NCBI RefSeq assembly: GCF_008247605.1
Contig: NZ_CP043420.1
Span: 310,001-374,000 of the forward strand
Reading direction: 5' to 3'
From: Kushneria phosphatilytica
GTDB lineage: Bacteria; Pseudomonadota; Gammaproteobacteria; Pseudomonadales; Halomonadaceae
DNA: 64,000 nt
Made by a program: the position numbers and the translations under genes. Below, one piece after another: positions 54,567-63,470 of the stretch. A model generated the notes under the pieces. The model made no database searches and had not been told where the DNA came from. It worked only from the letters and a program-made list of their open reading frames with translations. How positions within the stretch are numbered: the first letter of the stretch is position 1; each line of letters starts with the position of its first letter.

Positions 54567-54808
54567 ATCCGCGAAGGGGGATGACAAGCGCGGACCTACG
54601 CACGCCGAGCCTACACTTACCCGTCCCGGCGAGGGAGCGGAGCCTGTTTCATTTTAGCGTCGGCTGGTGTGGGCATCTACTCACGAAGTGCGCACTTGGA
54701 TTTCCTGCGCACTTTGCGCACTTTTCAGCGCGTCGATTCCCCCTGAGCCCAATAACAGAGCGCCTTCCAGCCTGGTGCGCAGTTGCCGCACCAGTGCGCA
54801 CTTTTCCA
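54476..54808. repeat. Island direct repeat, copy 2 (333 bp)
   Basis: Partner of the repeat at 50897-51229 in the same orientation, 3579 bases away. The GTGCGCAC/TGCGCACTT units are kept. Differences are scattered substitutions with two compensating single-base indels. The interval between the copies contains only the 842-residue gene and the partial third copy. Confidence 0.85.
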
Positions 54809-55173
54809 TCAGTGCAGGCGGCAGACCGGGGCCATACCGCCTTGGCGGCGTGCAGGGCTTGTGGGTCGCTTGGCAGGCACTGGCACTGAGCGCGGGCGGT
54901 AGCATCGTCCGGTGCCACCGTGAAGGCCTCATCCAGCACTACCGCCAGCTCGGCACGTACCTGCCGGCCCAACGGCATCAGCCGTGCCCGGACTTGTGCC
55001 ACCAGCTCGGGGCCAAGGTTGCGGCCAACCGCTTTCAGGCCAGCGATGATGGCGTTGATCTCCGCCGGGGTGGCGGGCGGCGGTTCGGGCTTGTCCTGGC
55101 ATTCTGAGTCGCCCCTGGTTTCGTAGACATCTCCAGGCCTTATACTGAAGGCATCAGGAAGTTCTATTAGTCG
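54649..55173 (-). pseudogene. Degenerate ORF without a start codon
   Basis: A 174-codon minus-strand frame opens after a stop at 55176-55174 and ends inside repeat copy 2. Its first half reads like real protein (EINAIIAGLKAVGRN, then GPELVAQVRARLMPLGRQV, then AELAVVLDEAF). It has no ATG or GTG near the beginning; the first ATG is at 55002. The second half, rich in Cys and Arg, looks non-coding. It is probably the remnant of a helical mobile-element protein broken by the repeat. I cannot name the family. Confidence 0.4.
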
Positions 55174-55235
55174 TCAACGATGCATCGAAGAATTCAAGCT
55201 CGAAGTCGTCAAGCAGGTGACATGGATGGAAGCCG

Positions 55236-58200
55236 CTAGGCGTTAGCATGAGCCGTGGGGTCGGTCAGCTGCAAACGTCCATTGCGCTCCTGCACCTCAC
55301 CCCGGTCATGTAGCTCATGAAGCACGGTTTCGACACGCTGGCGGATCGGCTTGGTCAGGCGCTTGAAGCCAAGCAAGTTGATGGCCGCTCCCATCGCGTC
55401 CACTGGCTCGATCGAGACACTGTCTTTCAGGGTGAGCATGAGCGCCTGCTCCAGTTCGCCGGGCGGCACGAGCTCAAACTTGCGCTCGCTGGCCGGCAGG
55501 CTGCTCCAGTCGCGCCGAGGCGGTACCGTTCGTTCCGGCGTACTCAGGAAGTCCCCCTGACGCTGTAAACGTCCCTGACGCTCCAGGGACTGACTCTCGG
55601 CCTCGACCCGACGCTGGATCCGCGCCCCGGCCCGCTGCAGGCCTGTTGCGTCAGTCAGCCTCGAAAGCAGCATCTTGATGTGCATGGGCCCCTCGTGCGC
55701 CACCACCCGGTGAATGGCCTGTTGAAGTCGGTCACGGGGGATTTCCTCGAACTGGCTATCAGCTGGCGAGAGCCCCAGGGTGTCCGTGTTCGCTGGCACG
55801 TAGGCCGGAATGCTGGGCGCCGCCTGGGAGGCAGCCTCTCGCTCGATGGCGGCCGAAAGCGGTGGTGGCTCAGCCGCTTCGTCGTCGGTATCCACGGGGA
55901 GACCCGGGGCGTCTTGAGGGCTTTCACCCGAGTCGTCCTCCTCGGAGCCGGGGCTCGTTGCTTCAAGGGCTTTCTGATGGCGCTGAGCGGCCTCGATGGC
56001 TTCCTTCAGGCGTTGGGTCTCGGCAGCGGCATTACGGAACCACTCGGTGCTCCAGATGCGGTGGAAGCGCCATCCCAGCCCCTCCAGCACCGACTGGCGT
56101 AACCGGTCCCGATCCCTGGCCACGGCGCTGCTGTGATAACTGGCTCCATCACATTCCACAGCCAGCAGGAAGCGTCCCGGTGCCTCGGGATCACGTATCG
56201 CCAGATCGATGAAGAAGCCCTGACTCCCCACCTGCGGCTGGACCTCGTAACCCAGGTCCTGGATGGCTCGCATCACCTCCCATTCGAAGGGCGAGTCCGG
56301 TTCTCTGTCCGTCATCTCGTGGGTCGGTAGCTCTCCCGTCTCGGCATACTTGAGGAAGGCTTGCAGAGCACGGACCCCGAATGGCGATGATTCGGTGACT
56401 TTCAACTCATCGGCCTGGAAGTTGGCAAAGACGTCCATGGCCAGCCGTGCGCGGGAAATCAACACGTTGAGTCGGCGCTCGCCGCCCGTCTTGTTGATCG
56501 GGCCGAAGTTTTGCCCTAGGCGGCCCGCCGACGTCCGTCCGTACCCCACACTGATGAAGATCACATCACGTTCATCACCCTGAACGTTTTCCAGGTTCTT
56601 GATGAAAAATTCGTCACCGCCATCGTGGTGGCGGAAGAAGTGTTCGAGCTCCTCGTGCTCGCGGCGCAGGCGCTCCACCTCCAACAGAATGGCTTCGCGT
56701 TGCGCGGTACTGAAGGCCACCACCCCGAGCGACAGCTGGGGCGACTGTCGGGCATGCTGGATCACTGCCTCGGCAACGGCCCGGGCTTCACCGGCGTTGG
56801 TCCGTGAACCGCCCCGATCGTAATGGGTCTCCGGCAGGTGGCGAAAATGCAGGCCTCTGGCCTCCGGGTGGACGCCCGGACTGGGAAAGATCAGTAACTG
56901 ATTGTCGTAGAATTGATCGTTCGAGACGGCGATCAGGGAGTGGTGGCGACTGCGGTAGTGCCAGCGCAGCATGCGTTCCGGCATGCCTTGCGCCTTCATC
57001 ATGCCTAGGATGCTCTCCACGTCGGCCGTGGCGCTCTCTTCGGCCTCCTCGTCACTGAGCTCGACAGACTGCCCGAAGAAGTTGGTAGGAGGCATCTGCT
57101 TGCTGTCACCGACTACGACGACCTGACGGCCACGCAGGATGGCGCCCAGGGCCTCGGGGGCCGGGATCTGACTCGCCTCGTCGAAGATCACCAAGTCGAA
57201 GTCCAGATTCCCTTGAGCGAGATAACCCGCCACCGACATCGGACTCATCATGAATACCGGCTTGGCCTGCTGGATGACGGCCCCGGCTTCACGCAGCAAT
57301 TTGCGAATGGGCAGGTGGCGGCGCTTCTTGGTGAACTCCCGGCGCAGGATATCCATTTCTCCCGGCGCATACTTGGACGGGAGGTTGGCATGCAGCCGCT
57401 TGACCAGCGATTCTTGGGCGTACTGGAAGCTGGCCCCATCCAGCTGATTGAATTCCTGAATGAGGCGCTCGTGAGTCAGCCGGTCGAAACGCGCCAGGCG
57501 CGGACGCTCGACATAGGCATGATCCACCAGGCCACCAAAATAGCTCAGTTCCAGCCATGCGCTCAGGGCACGCGGTGCATGAGACCAGTTGGCCAGGGTT
57601 GCCGTAAGATGCCCCAGCTCGGCTTTCTCGAGATCTTCGCTCAGCTGATTGAAGCGGACCACGGCATACAGTTGAGCGGTGTCCCGCCAGCCGGCAAGAC
57701 GCTGATGCCAAGTGTCCAGCGTCAATGCCGAGACTTCCTCGCCCCATTCAATCTGCCGGCACAAATCCTGAAGCATTCCCCGGACGCGCTCTGAGTGGGA
57801 TTGCAGCGCCTCGACTTGATCGGTGTATTCACGCAGGTCCGGATTGCCATCTAGGAAGGCCGCCAGCCCCGCCGGCAACTCTCCCTTGCCGATCGCCTCG
57901 TACAGGTCGATGATCCACTCGGCGAGTTGCGCCAGTACTGACCAGTCACTTTCCTCGCCCTGCCACTGTGCCCCGAACAGGGTCTGACAGGTGGGGGACA
58001 GGCGCTCCAGCGTCTTGCGGTGTTGCTGAGCTTCCAGCAGCTCATCCACCCAGCCCAGCCAGTCTACCGGCGTGCCCGTCAGCTGCCCGCGGGCATAGCC
58101 TTTCAAGGTGGAAGCGGCACGCCGATACTCGCCGGAAAAGATGCGCCACCACTTGTCGGCCCGTCCGGCGAGCCCGGTGCGAATCGGCAGCATGTCGGCG

Positions 58201-60047
58201 TCATACACGGCCTCGATGAAGCGTGGCTGCATGGCGTCATGGGTACGCGACAGCGCCTGACCGGCGGCGATGGCCTGATGCACCTCGTCACGACGGGCCT
58301 GCCACTGCTCGGTATTTACCTTTACCCCGGCCAGGTGCGGGGCATTGAGCGCTCGCTTGCCGGCCCGCTGAAGGATGGCAATGTCATCGAAGTCCTGCGG
58401 AATCGGCAGCTGCATGGCCTGGGCGAGGCTGACGGCATTGTCGTTCATTTCCGTCAGTTGATCGGCGGCCTGCTGAACCCGCTTGCGAAGCTCCTGTTCT
58501 TCGCCGGGCGACAGATCATGGCGCCGCGAGTTACGATAAGAGTTCTCGGAGGGTGGCCCGTACTCGGCCAGATAATCACCCATGGCATCCATGGCACGCT
58601 GCCCTCGTGCCAGTTCTTGGGGGCCCCAGTGGCGGAGGCGCTCGAAGTCGATCCGCTGCAAGGCCTGCAAGCGTTCATCACGCTGGAGTTGCAGCATTTT
58701 CCCCAGCGCCGTCACGTAGTCGGTCTGCGAGGCCAGGATGGGAGCACGGATCTCTTCCACATAGCCGTCCAGCGACTCTCGCACCTCGCCGAGACGCTGA
58801 TACGCGCTTGAGCGATCCGGCACCTTGGGGCGCCCGTTATCGAACACGCGGCGCAGCGAATCGAGAACCGCCTTCTTGTTGCTCTTGTGGCTGTGCAGCT
58901 CCAGCACGGCATCGCCGAGATGACACTCATCCAGGCGTGATTTCACGACGTCCAGGGCCGCCATCTTCTGGGCGACGAACAGGACTTTCTTGCCTCGCGC
59001 CAGTGCCTCTCCGATGAGGTTGCTGATCGTCTGCGACTTGCCGGTTCCCGGAGGCCCCTGGACCACCAGGCTGGCACCTTCCATTACCGCGAGGATGGCC
59101 TCGAGCTGGCTTGAGTCGGCATCCTTGACCAGGTGGAGAGACTCGGGTGTTTTGAGCAGGTCATGGCCGGAAGACGCCTCGAGGCGCTCGGCATCCTCGC
59201 GGTATCCGGTTTCGAACAGTTTCTCGAGCTGAGGATGTTCCAGTAGTTGATGAGAGTCTGGCCAGTTGTTGGGATCCAGATCGGTATACATCTGGAACTT
59301 GCCGAACGAGAAGAGCCCCAGCCGTATCTGATCGACATGCACCTCCCAGCGAGGGCGATCGGCGATCATCTGCTGGACCTGGCCGAAGTAATCCACCAGC
59401 GACGTCTCTTCGTCGAATTCGGGAAGCGTCAGGCGGAAATCCTGCTTCAACCGGGCGGCCAATGCCAGGTTGCCGCCCATCTCGGCATTGGTGAACGACA
59501 GCGTAAAGCCGGCGCGAGCCGACTCCCGCTGAAGCTCCACCGGCAGCAGAATCAGTGGTGCATAACGCGGTGTGTGGGCGTTCTCATCCTCGTACCACTC
59601 CAGGAACCCCAGCGCCAGATACAGTACCTCGATGCCCTGTTCCTGAAGCAGGGTATGGGCTTCGTTTTCCAGCTTGATCAGTCGCGTATCCAGCTCGCGA
59701 GCCGGTAGGCGCGTCTGCAGATAGAGGTCGCTGAACCGCTCCTCGCCCTGCTCCTGCTCTAGATACGCTTCCAGGGGAGGAAGAGACTCCTGCTCCTCGT
59801 CCTGCTCCGCAGCCAGCTCGTCATCAGAGCCGGATTCGTCCTTCTCGTAAGCCTCTGGAAGCGGCAGAAAGCGCATGGCCTTCTTTTCCTCGACCAGAAT
59901 GTTGGCGACCTCGGTCGATTGCTCGTCCACGATGTCGAGGAAGCGCTTGTTGCTTGGCACATGCAGCAGCGGATTCCCACGCAGCCCCATGTCGAGGAGC
60001 TCATGCCGGGCGAGCTCGAGTTTCTGCTGAAGTGAAGAATTGTTCAT
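55236..60047 (-). CDS. DUF4011-helicase-Vsr-DUF3320 defence protein (Hhe type)
   Basis: A 1603-residue protein. The order is: N-terminal DUF4011 (ARHELLDMGLRGNPLLHV, then GFLEWYEDENAHTPRYAPL); superfamily 1 helicase with Walker A VVQGPPGTGKSQTISNL (about 332), Walker B FDLVIFDEASQIP (about 952), VVVVGDSKQMPPTNFF and the C-terminal GGERRLNVLISRAR; a Vsr-like nuclease (about 1250-1335) with AVECDGASYHSS; and two winged DUF3320-like repeats (about 1447-1520 and 1550-1600). This layout matches the single-gene antiphage system Hhe. AGGGAG precedes the ATG. It follows hsdR by 64 bases and is probably in the same operon. Confidence 0.9.
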   Translation of the reverse strand: MNNSSLQQKLELARHELLDMGLRGNPLLHVPSNKRFLDIVDEQSTEVANILVEEKKAMRFLPLPEAYEKDESGSDDELAAEQDEEQESLPPLEAYLEQEQGEERFSDLYLQTRLPARELDTRLIKLENEAHTLLQEQGIEVLYLALGFLEWYEDENAHTPRYAPLILLPVELQRESARAGFTLSFTNAEMGGNLALAARLKQDFRLTLPEFDEETSLVDYFGQVQQMIADRPRWEVHVDQIRLGLFSFGKFQMYTDLDPNNWPDSHQLLEHPQLEKLFETGYREDAERLEASSGHDLLKTPESLHLVKDADSSQLEAILAVMEGASLVVQGPPGTGKSQTISNLIGEALARGKKVLFVAQKMAALDVVKSRLDECHLGDAVLELHSHKSNKKAVLDSLRRVFDNGRPKVPDRSSAYQRLGEVRESLDGYVEEIRAPILASQTDYVTALGKMLQLQRDERLQALQRIDFERLRHWGPQELARGQRAMDAMGDYLAEYGPPSENSYRNSRRHDLSPGEEQELRKRVQQAADQLTEMNDNAVSLAQAMQLPIPQDFDDIAILQRAGKRALNAPHLAGVKVNTEQWQARRDEVHQAIAAGQALSRTHDAMQPRFIEAVYDADMLPIRTGLAGRADKWWRIFSGEYRRAASTLKGYARGQLTGTPVDWLGWVDELLEAQQHRKTLERLSPTCQTLFGAQWQGEESDWSVLAQLAEWIIDLYEAIGKGELPAGLAAFLDGNPDLREYTDQVEALQSHSERVRGMLQDLCRQIEWGEEVSALTLDTWHQRLAGWRDTAQLYAVVRFNQLSEDLEKAELGHLTATLANWSHAPRALSAWLELSYFGGLVDHAYVERPRLARFDRLTHERLIQEFNQLDGASFQYAQESLVKRLHANLPSKYAPGEMDILRREFTKKRRHLPIRKLLREAGAVIQQAKPVFMMSPMSVAGYLAQGNLDFDLVIFDEASQIPAPEALGAILRGRQVVVVGDSKQMPPTNFFGQSVELSDEEAEESATADVESILGMMKAQGMPERMLRWHYRSRHHSLIAVSNDQFYDNQLLIFPSPGVHPEARGLHFRHLPETHYDRGGSRTNAGEARAVAEAVIQHARQSPQLSLGVVAFSTAQREAILLEVERLRREHEELEHFFRHHDGGDEFFIKNLENVQGDERDVIFISVGYGRTSAGRLGQNFGPINKTGGERRLNVLISRARLAMDVFANFQADELKVTESSPFGVRALQAFLKYAETGELPTHEMTDREPDSPFEWEVMRAIQDLGYEVQPQVGSQGFFIDLAIRDPEAPGRFLLAVECDGASYHSSAVARDRDRLRQSVLEGLGWRFHRIWSTEWFRNAAAETQRLKEAIEAAQRHQKALEATSPGSEEDDSGESPQDAPGLPVDTDDEAAEPPPLSAAIEREAASQAAPSIPAYVPANTDTLGLSPADSQFEEIPRDRLQQAIHRVVAHEGPMHIKMLLSRLTDATGLQRAGARIQRRVEAESQSLERQGRLQRQGDFLSTPERTVPPRRDWSSLPASERKFELVPPGELEQALMLTLKDSVSIEPVDAMGAAINLLGFKRLTKPIRQRVETVLHELHDRGEVQERNGRLQLTDPTAHANA

Positions 60048-60111
60048 GTTGCGCGCTCCCTGCGTGGGCCACGTCTCTGAAATTCAAAGGGTATTATCTT
60101 GGGGGATGATC

Positions 60112-63100
60112 TCATCGACGATCATCGCCTCCTTGCTGCTGCGACCGCTTACGCCCCGCCAGTAACTTGAGAATCAGCAGAGAGAACTCTTGCCCGGTCT
60201 TCTCGTTCTCCAGGAGCGGCATCGACAGCTTCTCGTGGTCGCTAATGGCATCAATTATCGCTTGTTCGACCCGCTTGGGAAAAAGGCCATGCATGACCTG
60301 ATCCTCGTCGTGGTGTCGAATCTGGGCCATCACCGATTCGTCCCGCTCGATGCGATCGGCAATGCCATTGGCAAAATGCAGCTTGTCTTCATCACTGACT
60401 TCAGCGCCATACAGCTCATTGAGTTTGCTGATGATCTCGTCCAGTCGCTGCTTTTCGGGGTCATGCGGTTTACCTGAGCCGACATCACTCACTGGCTTGA
60501 GCACATAATCGCCTTGCTTTTCAAGAGACAGTTCCTGCTCGACCCGTTTGGTAAGTCGGTAATGAGTCAGTTCCAGCTCACTGACATCGATCTCCTCTTC
60601 ATCCAGGCGATCCACACGCAGCAGTGGTGAAAGATGCCGGGCATAGACGCAGAGCTGCTCCAGCTCACGATCCTCGAAATAGATGATCTGTGACAGGAAT
60701 TCATAGGTCCGCACGAAACTGGTCAGATTCTTGCGAAACAGATCAAGCTCATCGCGAGTAGTCCCGGCATCCTTGAGTTCCTGTTCGGCACGATGCAGCC
60801 CGGTTCTGTCATCTGCTGCCTTGGCTCTTTCAAGGGCCCGCTGCCAGTCCTTGAGCTGTTGCTGCACTGCCTTGTAGCGGGTAATAAAACGCTCTCTGGC
60901 CGGCTGGCAGTAATAGCTCAGCTTGCTGGCCGAAGCCTTCGGATCAAAAAAGGCGCGGACAAAGGCCTCGACCTCTTCCCAGTGATAGATGCCGGCATCA
61001 TCCAGCTCCTTTTGCAGGTCATAGACCACCCCAGGGTCTGATACATCCGCCAGCTCCGACTTTCTGTAGTACGGGGCAAAGGATTCAAGAATCTCCTCGG
61101 GCTCGTTGAAGAAATCGAGAATGAAGGTTTCCTTGCCGGGGAAGGTGCGATTCAGCCGGGAAAGGGTTTGAACGCAATCCACGCCGTGGAGTTTCTTGTC
61201 CACATACATGGCACACAGTTTGGGTTGATCGAATCCGGTCTGAAACTTGTTGGCCGCGATCATGACGTTGTAGTCGTCAGTATCGAAAGCGTCGCGCAGG
61301 TCGCGCCCCTTGAGCCCCGGGTTAAGCTTGGCGCTGGTCTCGGTAATCTCCTCCTCGATCACGCCATCCGGCAACACGCTGCCCGAGAAGGCCACCAGAG
61401 GATGCACGTCCCGGTACTCCTTCTCTTTCACATAGTCACGCATGGCCATGGCGTAACGCACCGCTTCCTGGCGGCTGGCGGTAACCACCATGGCCTTGGC
61501 CTGGCCATCCAGCAGGTGTTTCACGTTGGCCCGGTAGTGCTCGACGATCACCTCGACCTTCTGGCTGATGTTGTGGGGGTGCAGCCTTACCCACTTGGCC
61601 AGGGTCTTCGAAGCCTTCTTCGAATCCACTTCCTGATCGTCGCTGTCCGGATGGGCGAGCCGCCAGGCGGTGTTGTAGGTGGTATAGCGATCCAGCACAT
61701 CGAGGATGAAGCCCTCCTCGATGGCCTGACGCATGGAATAGAGATGAAACGGCTCGGGTTTGTTGTCACTGCTCGCAGGTAGGCCGGGGTTGGGTGGCCG
61801 ACCGAACAGCTCCAGGGTCTTGGCCTTGGGTGTGGCGGTGAAGGCATAGTAACTGATTCGGGCACTGGGTTGGCGGGCAGCGACAGCCGCATCAAGCAGC
61901 GCCTCGGCGCTGATTTCACCCGTCTCATCGGAATCGGGGTGTTCAGAGCCCAGTAGCGCCTTGAGTTTGCTGGCAGAAGAACCGGTCTGGGACGAGTGCG
62001 CCTCATCGGCGATAACCGCATAACGCCCCTCGGCGAGCTGCGGGCGCTTATCGAGCGCATCGAACAGCGCCGGGAAGGTCTGGATGGTCACGACGATGAT
62101 GCGGGTATTGCCTGCCAGCGCCTCGGCAAGTTGTTCGGACTTGCTCTGGTTGCCCACGTCACGGGTGATGGGGCATACCACGCCGCGGGCGTGCTCGAAC
62201 TGGTAGATGGTATCCTGCAACTGGCTGTCGAGCACCGTGCGGTCGGTCACCACGATGACCGAATTGAACAGCTTGTTGCCATCCTCGTCGTACAGATTGG
62301 CGAGCTGGTGGGCAGTCCAGGCAATGGAGTTGGACTTGCCGGAACCCGCGCTGTGTTGGATCAGATAGCGCTGCCCTGTTCCTTCCCGGCGGGTGGTATC
62401 CAGTAGCTGATTGACGACATCCCACTGATGAAAGCGGGGAAAGATTAGCGCTTCTCTGGTGTACCGTCGGCCATGGAAATCCTCTTTGACCTTCTGCTCC
62501 AGATGCAGAAAACGCCCCAGAATTTTCAGCCAGGCGTCGGGCTGAAAGACGCGTTCCCACAGGTAGGCCGTGGCGTAAGTACTCTCGTCTGGTGCGGGCG
62601 GGTTGCCGGCGCCGCCGTCTTCGGTGCCCAGGTTGAAAGGCAGGAAGAAGGTGTCCTTGCCGGCCAGCTTGGTGGTCATCGCCACCTCGTTCTGACTCAC
62701 CGCGAAATGCACCAGCGCACCGCGCTTAAACGTCAACAGCGGCTCGGTCTTGCGCGTCATAGGGTCCTTGATCGGACGATCCTGACGGTACTGGCGCTTG
62801 GCATTCTCTACCGACTGCTTGAACTCGCTCTTGAGTTCCAGCGTTGCTGTGGGAATACCATTGACGAACAACACCAGATCCAGGCGCGGATTGTAGTTGT
62901 CACGTTGATGGGGAGAATAGGCGACCTCCGGCACAACTCGCAGACGATTCATCCCGTAGCGTGCCAGGGCTTCAGGATTCATGGCGTGATCAGGCTGGAA
63001 ACTGCACAGGTCGATTTTAACTCCCGGCACCTTGACGCCCCGGCGCAGCACTTCGAGCGTGCCGTGGCGCTCCAGCTCCCGCACCACAGACCTGATCAAC

Positions 63101-63300
63101 GTCGCTTCGGGGTTCTGAGGAGTGTTCTTGCAGAACTTCTCCCAGCGCTCCGGATACGCCTCACGGAAATAGCCGAGCAGATCCTCGGGATAGAGCGCGC
63201 TGATCCGATCGTAACCGCTTGCCTGACCGGCCAGCCAGCCACTCGCGGTCATGGCCTCAATGATGTCCTGCTGAAACTGGACCTCCCGATTGTCAGCCAT
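60112..63300 (-). CDS. hsdR: Type I restriction enzyme, R subunit (HsdR)
   Basis: A 1062-residue motor nuclease. The N-terminal nuclease has D and ExK in NPRLDLVLFVNGIPTATLELK (here LDLVLF and ATLELK, about residues 150-165). The SF2 translocase has HSAGSGKSNSIAW (about 320), DEAH in AVIADEAHSSQTG and the motif VI region QTLSRLNRTFPGKE. A C-terminal helical part binds the modification complex. The ATG at 63300 overlaps the stop of a 48-residue ORF by 8 bases; a start at 63345 would lie inside that ORF and is rejected. HsdM and HsdS are not seen and should lie beyond the right edge. Confidence 0.93.
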   Translation of the reverse strand: MADNREVQFQQDIIEAMTASGWLAGQASGYDRISALYPEDLLGYFREAYPERWEKFCKNTPQNPEATLIRSVVRELERHGTLEVLRRGVKVPGVKIDLCSFQPDHAMNPEALARYGMNRLRVVPEVAYSPHQRDNYNPRLDLVLFVNGIPTATLELKSEFKQSVENAKRQYRQDRPIKDPMTRKTEPLLTFKRGALVHFAVSQNEVAMTTKLAGKDTFFLPFNLGTEDGGAGNPPAPDESTYATAYLWERVFQPDAWLKILGRFLHLEQKVKEDFHGRRYTREALIFPRFHQWDVVNQLLDTTRREGTGQRYLIQHSAGSGKSNSIAWTAHQLANLYDEDGNKLFNSVIVVTDRTVLDSQLQDTIYQFEHARGVVCPITRDVGNQSKSEQLAEALAGNTRIIVVTIQTFPALFDALDKRPQLAEGRYAVIADEAHSSQTGSSASKLKALLGSEHPDSDETGEISAEALLDAAVAARQPSARISYYAFTATPKAKTLELFGRPPNPGLPASSDNKPEPFHLYSMRQAIEEGFILDVLDRYTTYNTAWRLAHPDSDDQEVDSKKASKTLAKWVRLHPHNISQKVEVIVEHYRANVKHLLDGQAKAMVVTASRQEAVRYAMAMRDYVKEKEYRDVHPLVAFSGSVLPDGVIEEEITETSAKLNPGLKGRDLRDAFDTDDYNVMIAANKFQTGFDQPKLCAMYVDKKLHGVDCVQTLSRLNRTFPGKETFILDFFNEPEEILESFAPYYRKSELADVSDPGVVYDLQKELDDAGIYHWEEVEAFVRAFFDPKASASKLSYYCQPARERFITRYKAVQQQLKDWQRALERAKAADDRTGLHRAEQELKDAGTTRDELDLFRKNLTSFVRTYEFLSQIIYFEDRELEQLCVYARHLSPLLRVDRLDEEEIDVSELELTHYRLTKRVEQELSLEKQGDYVLKPVSDVGSGKPHDPEKQRLDEIISKLNELYGAEVSDEDKLHFANGIADRIERDESVMAQIRHHDEDQVMHGLFPKRVEQAIIDAISDHEKLSMPLLENEKTGQEFSLLILKLLAGRKRSQQQGGDDRR

Positions 63301-63439
63301 CCACGCCACCGTTCTTGTTTGGAAACGGGTAACGTATACGATCAATACCTACATAATCATTCAGTCTTTCTACAAAGACTGGCAAATCCCGGAACTCAGA
63401 GCCTAAAGCCTTCAGAACACTTTTTGCTTCGATAGCCAC
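63293..63439 (-). CDS. 48-residue ORF overlapping the start of hsdR
   Basis: It begins with GTG at 63439 after a strong AGGAGAGGG and ends 8 bases into hsdR, so translation of hsdR may depend on it. The product starts VAIEAKSVLKALGSEFRDLP and ends in PFPNKNGGVDG. It is soluble with mixed charge, and I know no family. It sits 31 bases after the GmrSD-like gene. The coupling and ribosome site argue that it is real. It may be a leader peptide, a small subunit or an anti-restriction control protein. Confidence 0.6.
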   Translation of the reverse strand: MAIEAKSVLKALGSEFRDLPVFVERLNDYVGIDRIRYPFPNKNGGVDG

Positions 63440-63470
63440 TACCCTCTCCTTTCAGCGTTATGGGTCTGCA

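Noticed and set aside
50784..54808. Second copy of the tRNA 3' end as an att site
   Set aside because: I looked for the T-arm and acceptor sequence around the repeats and found none in the window.
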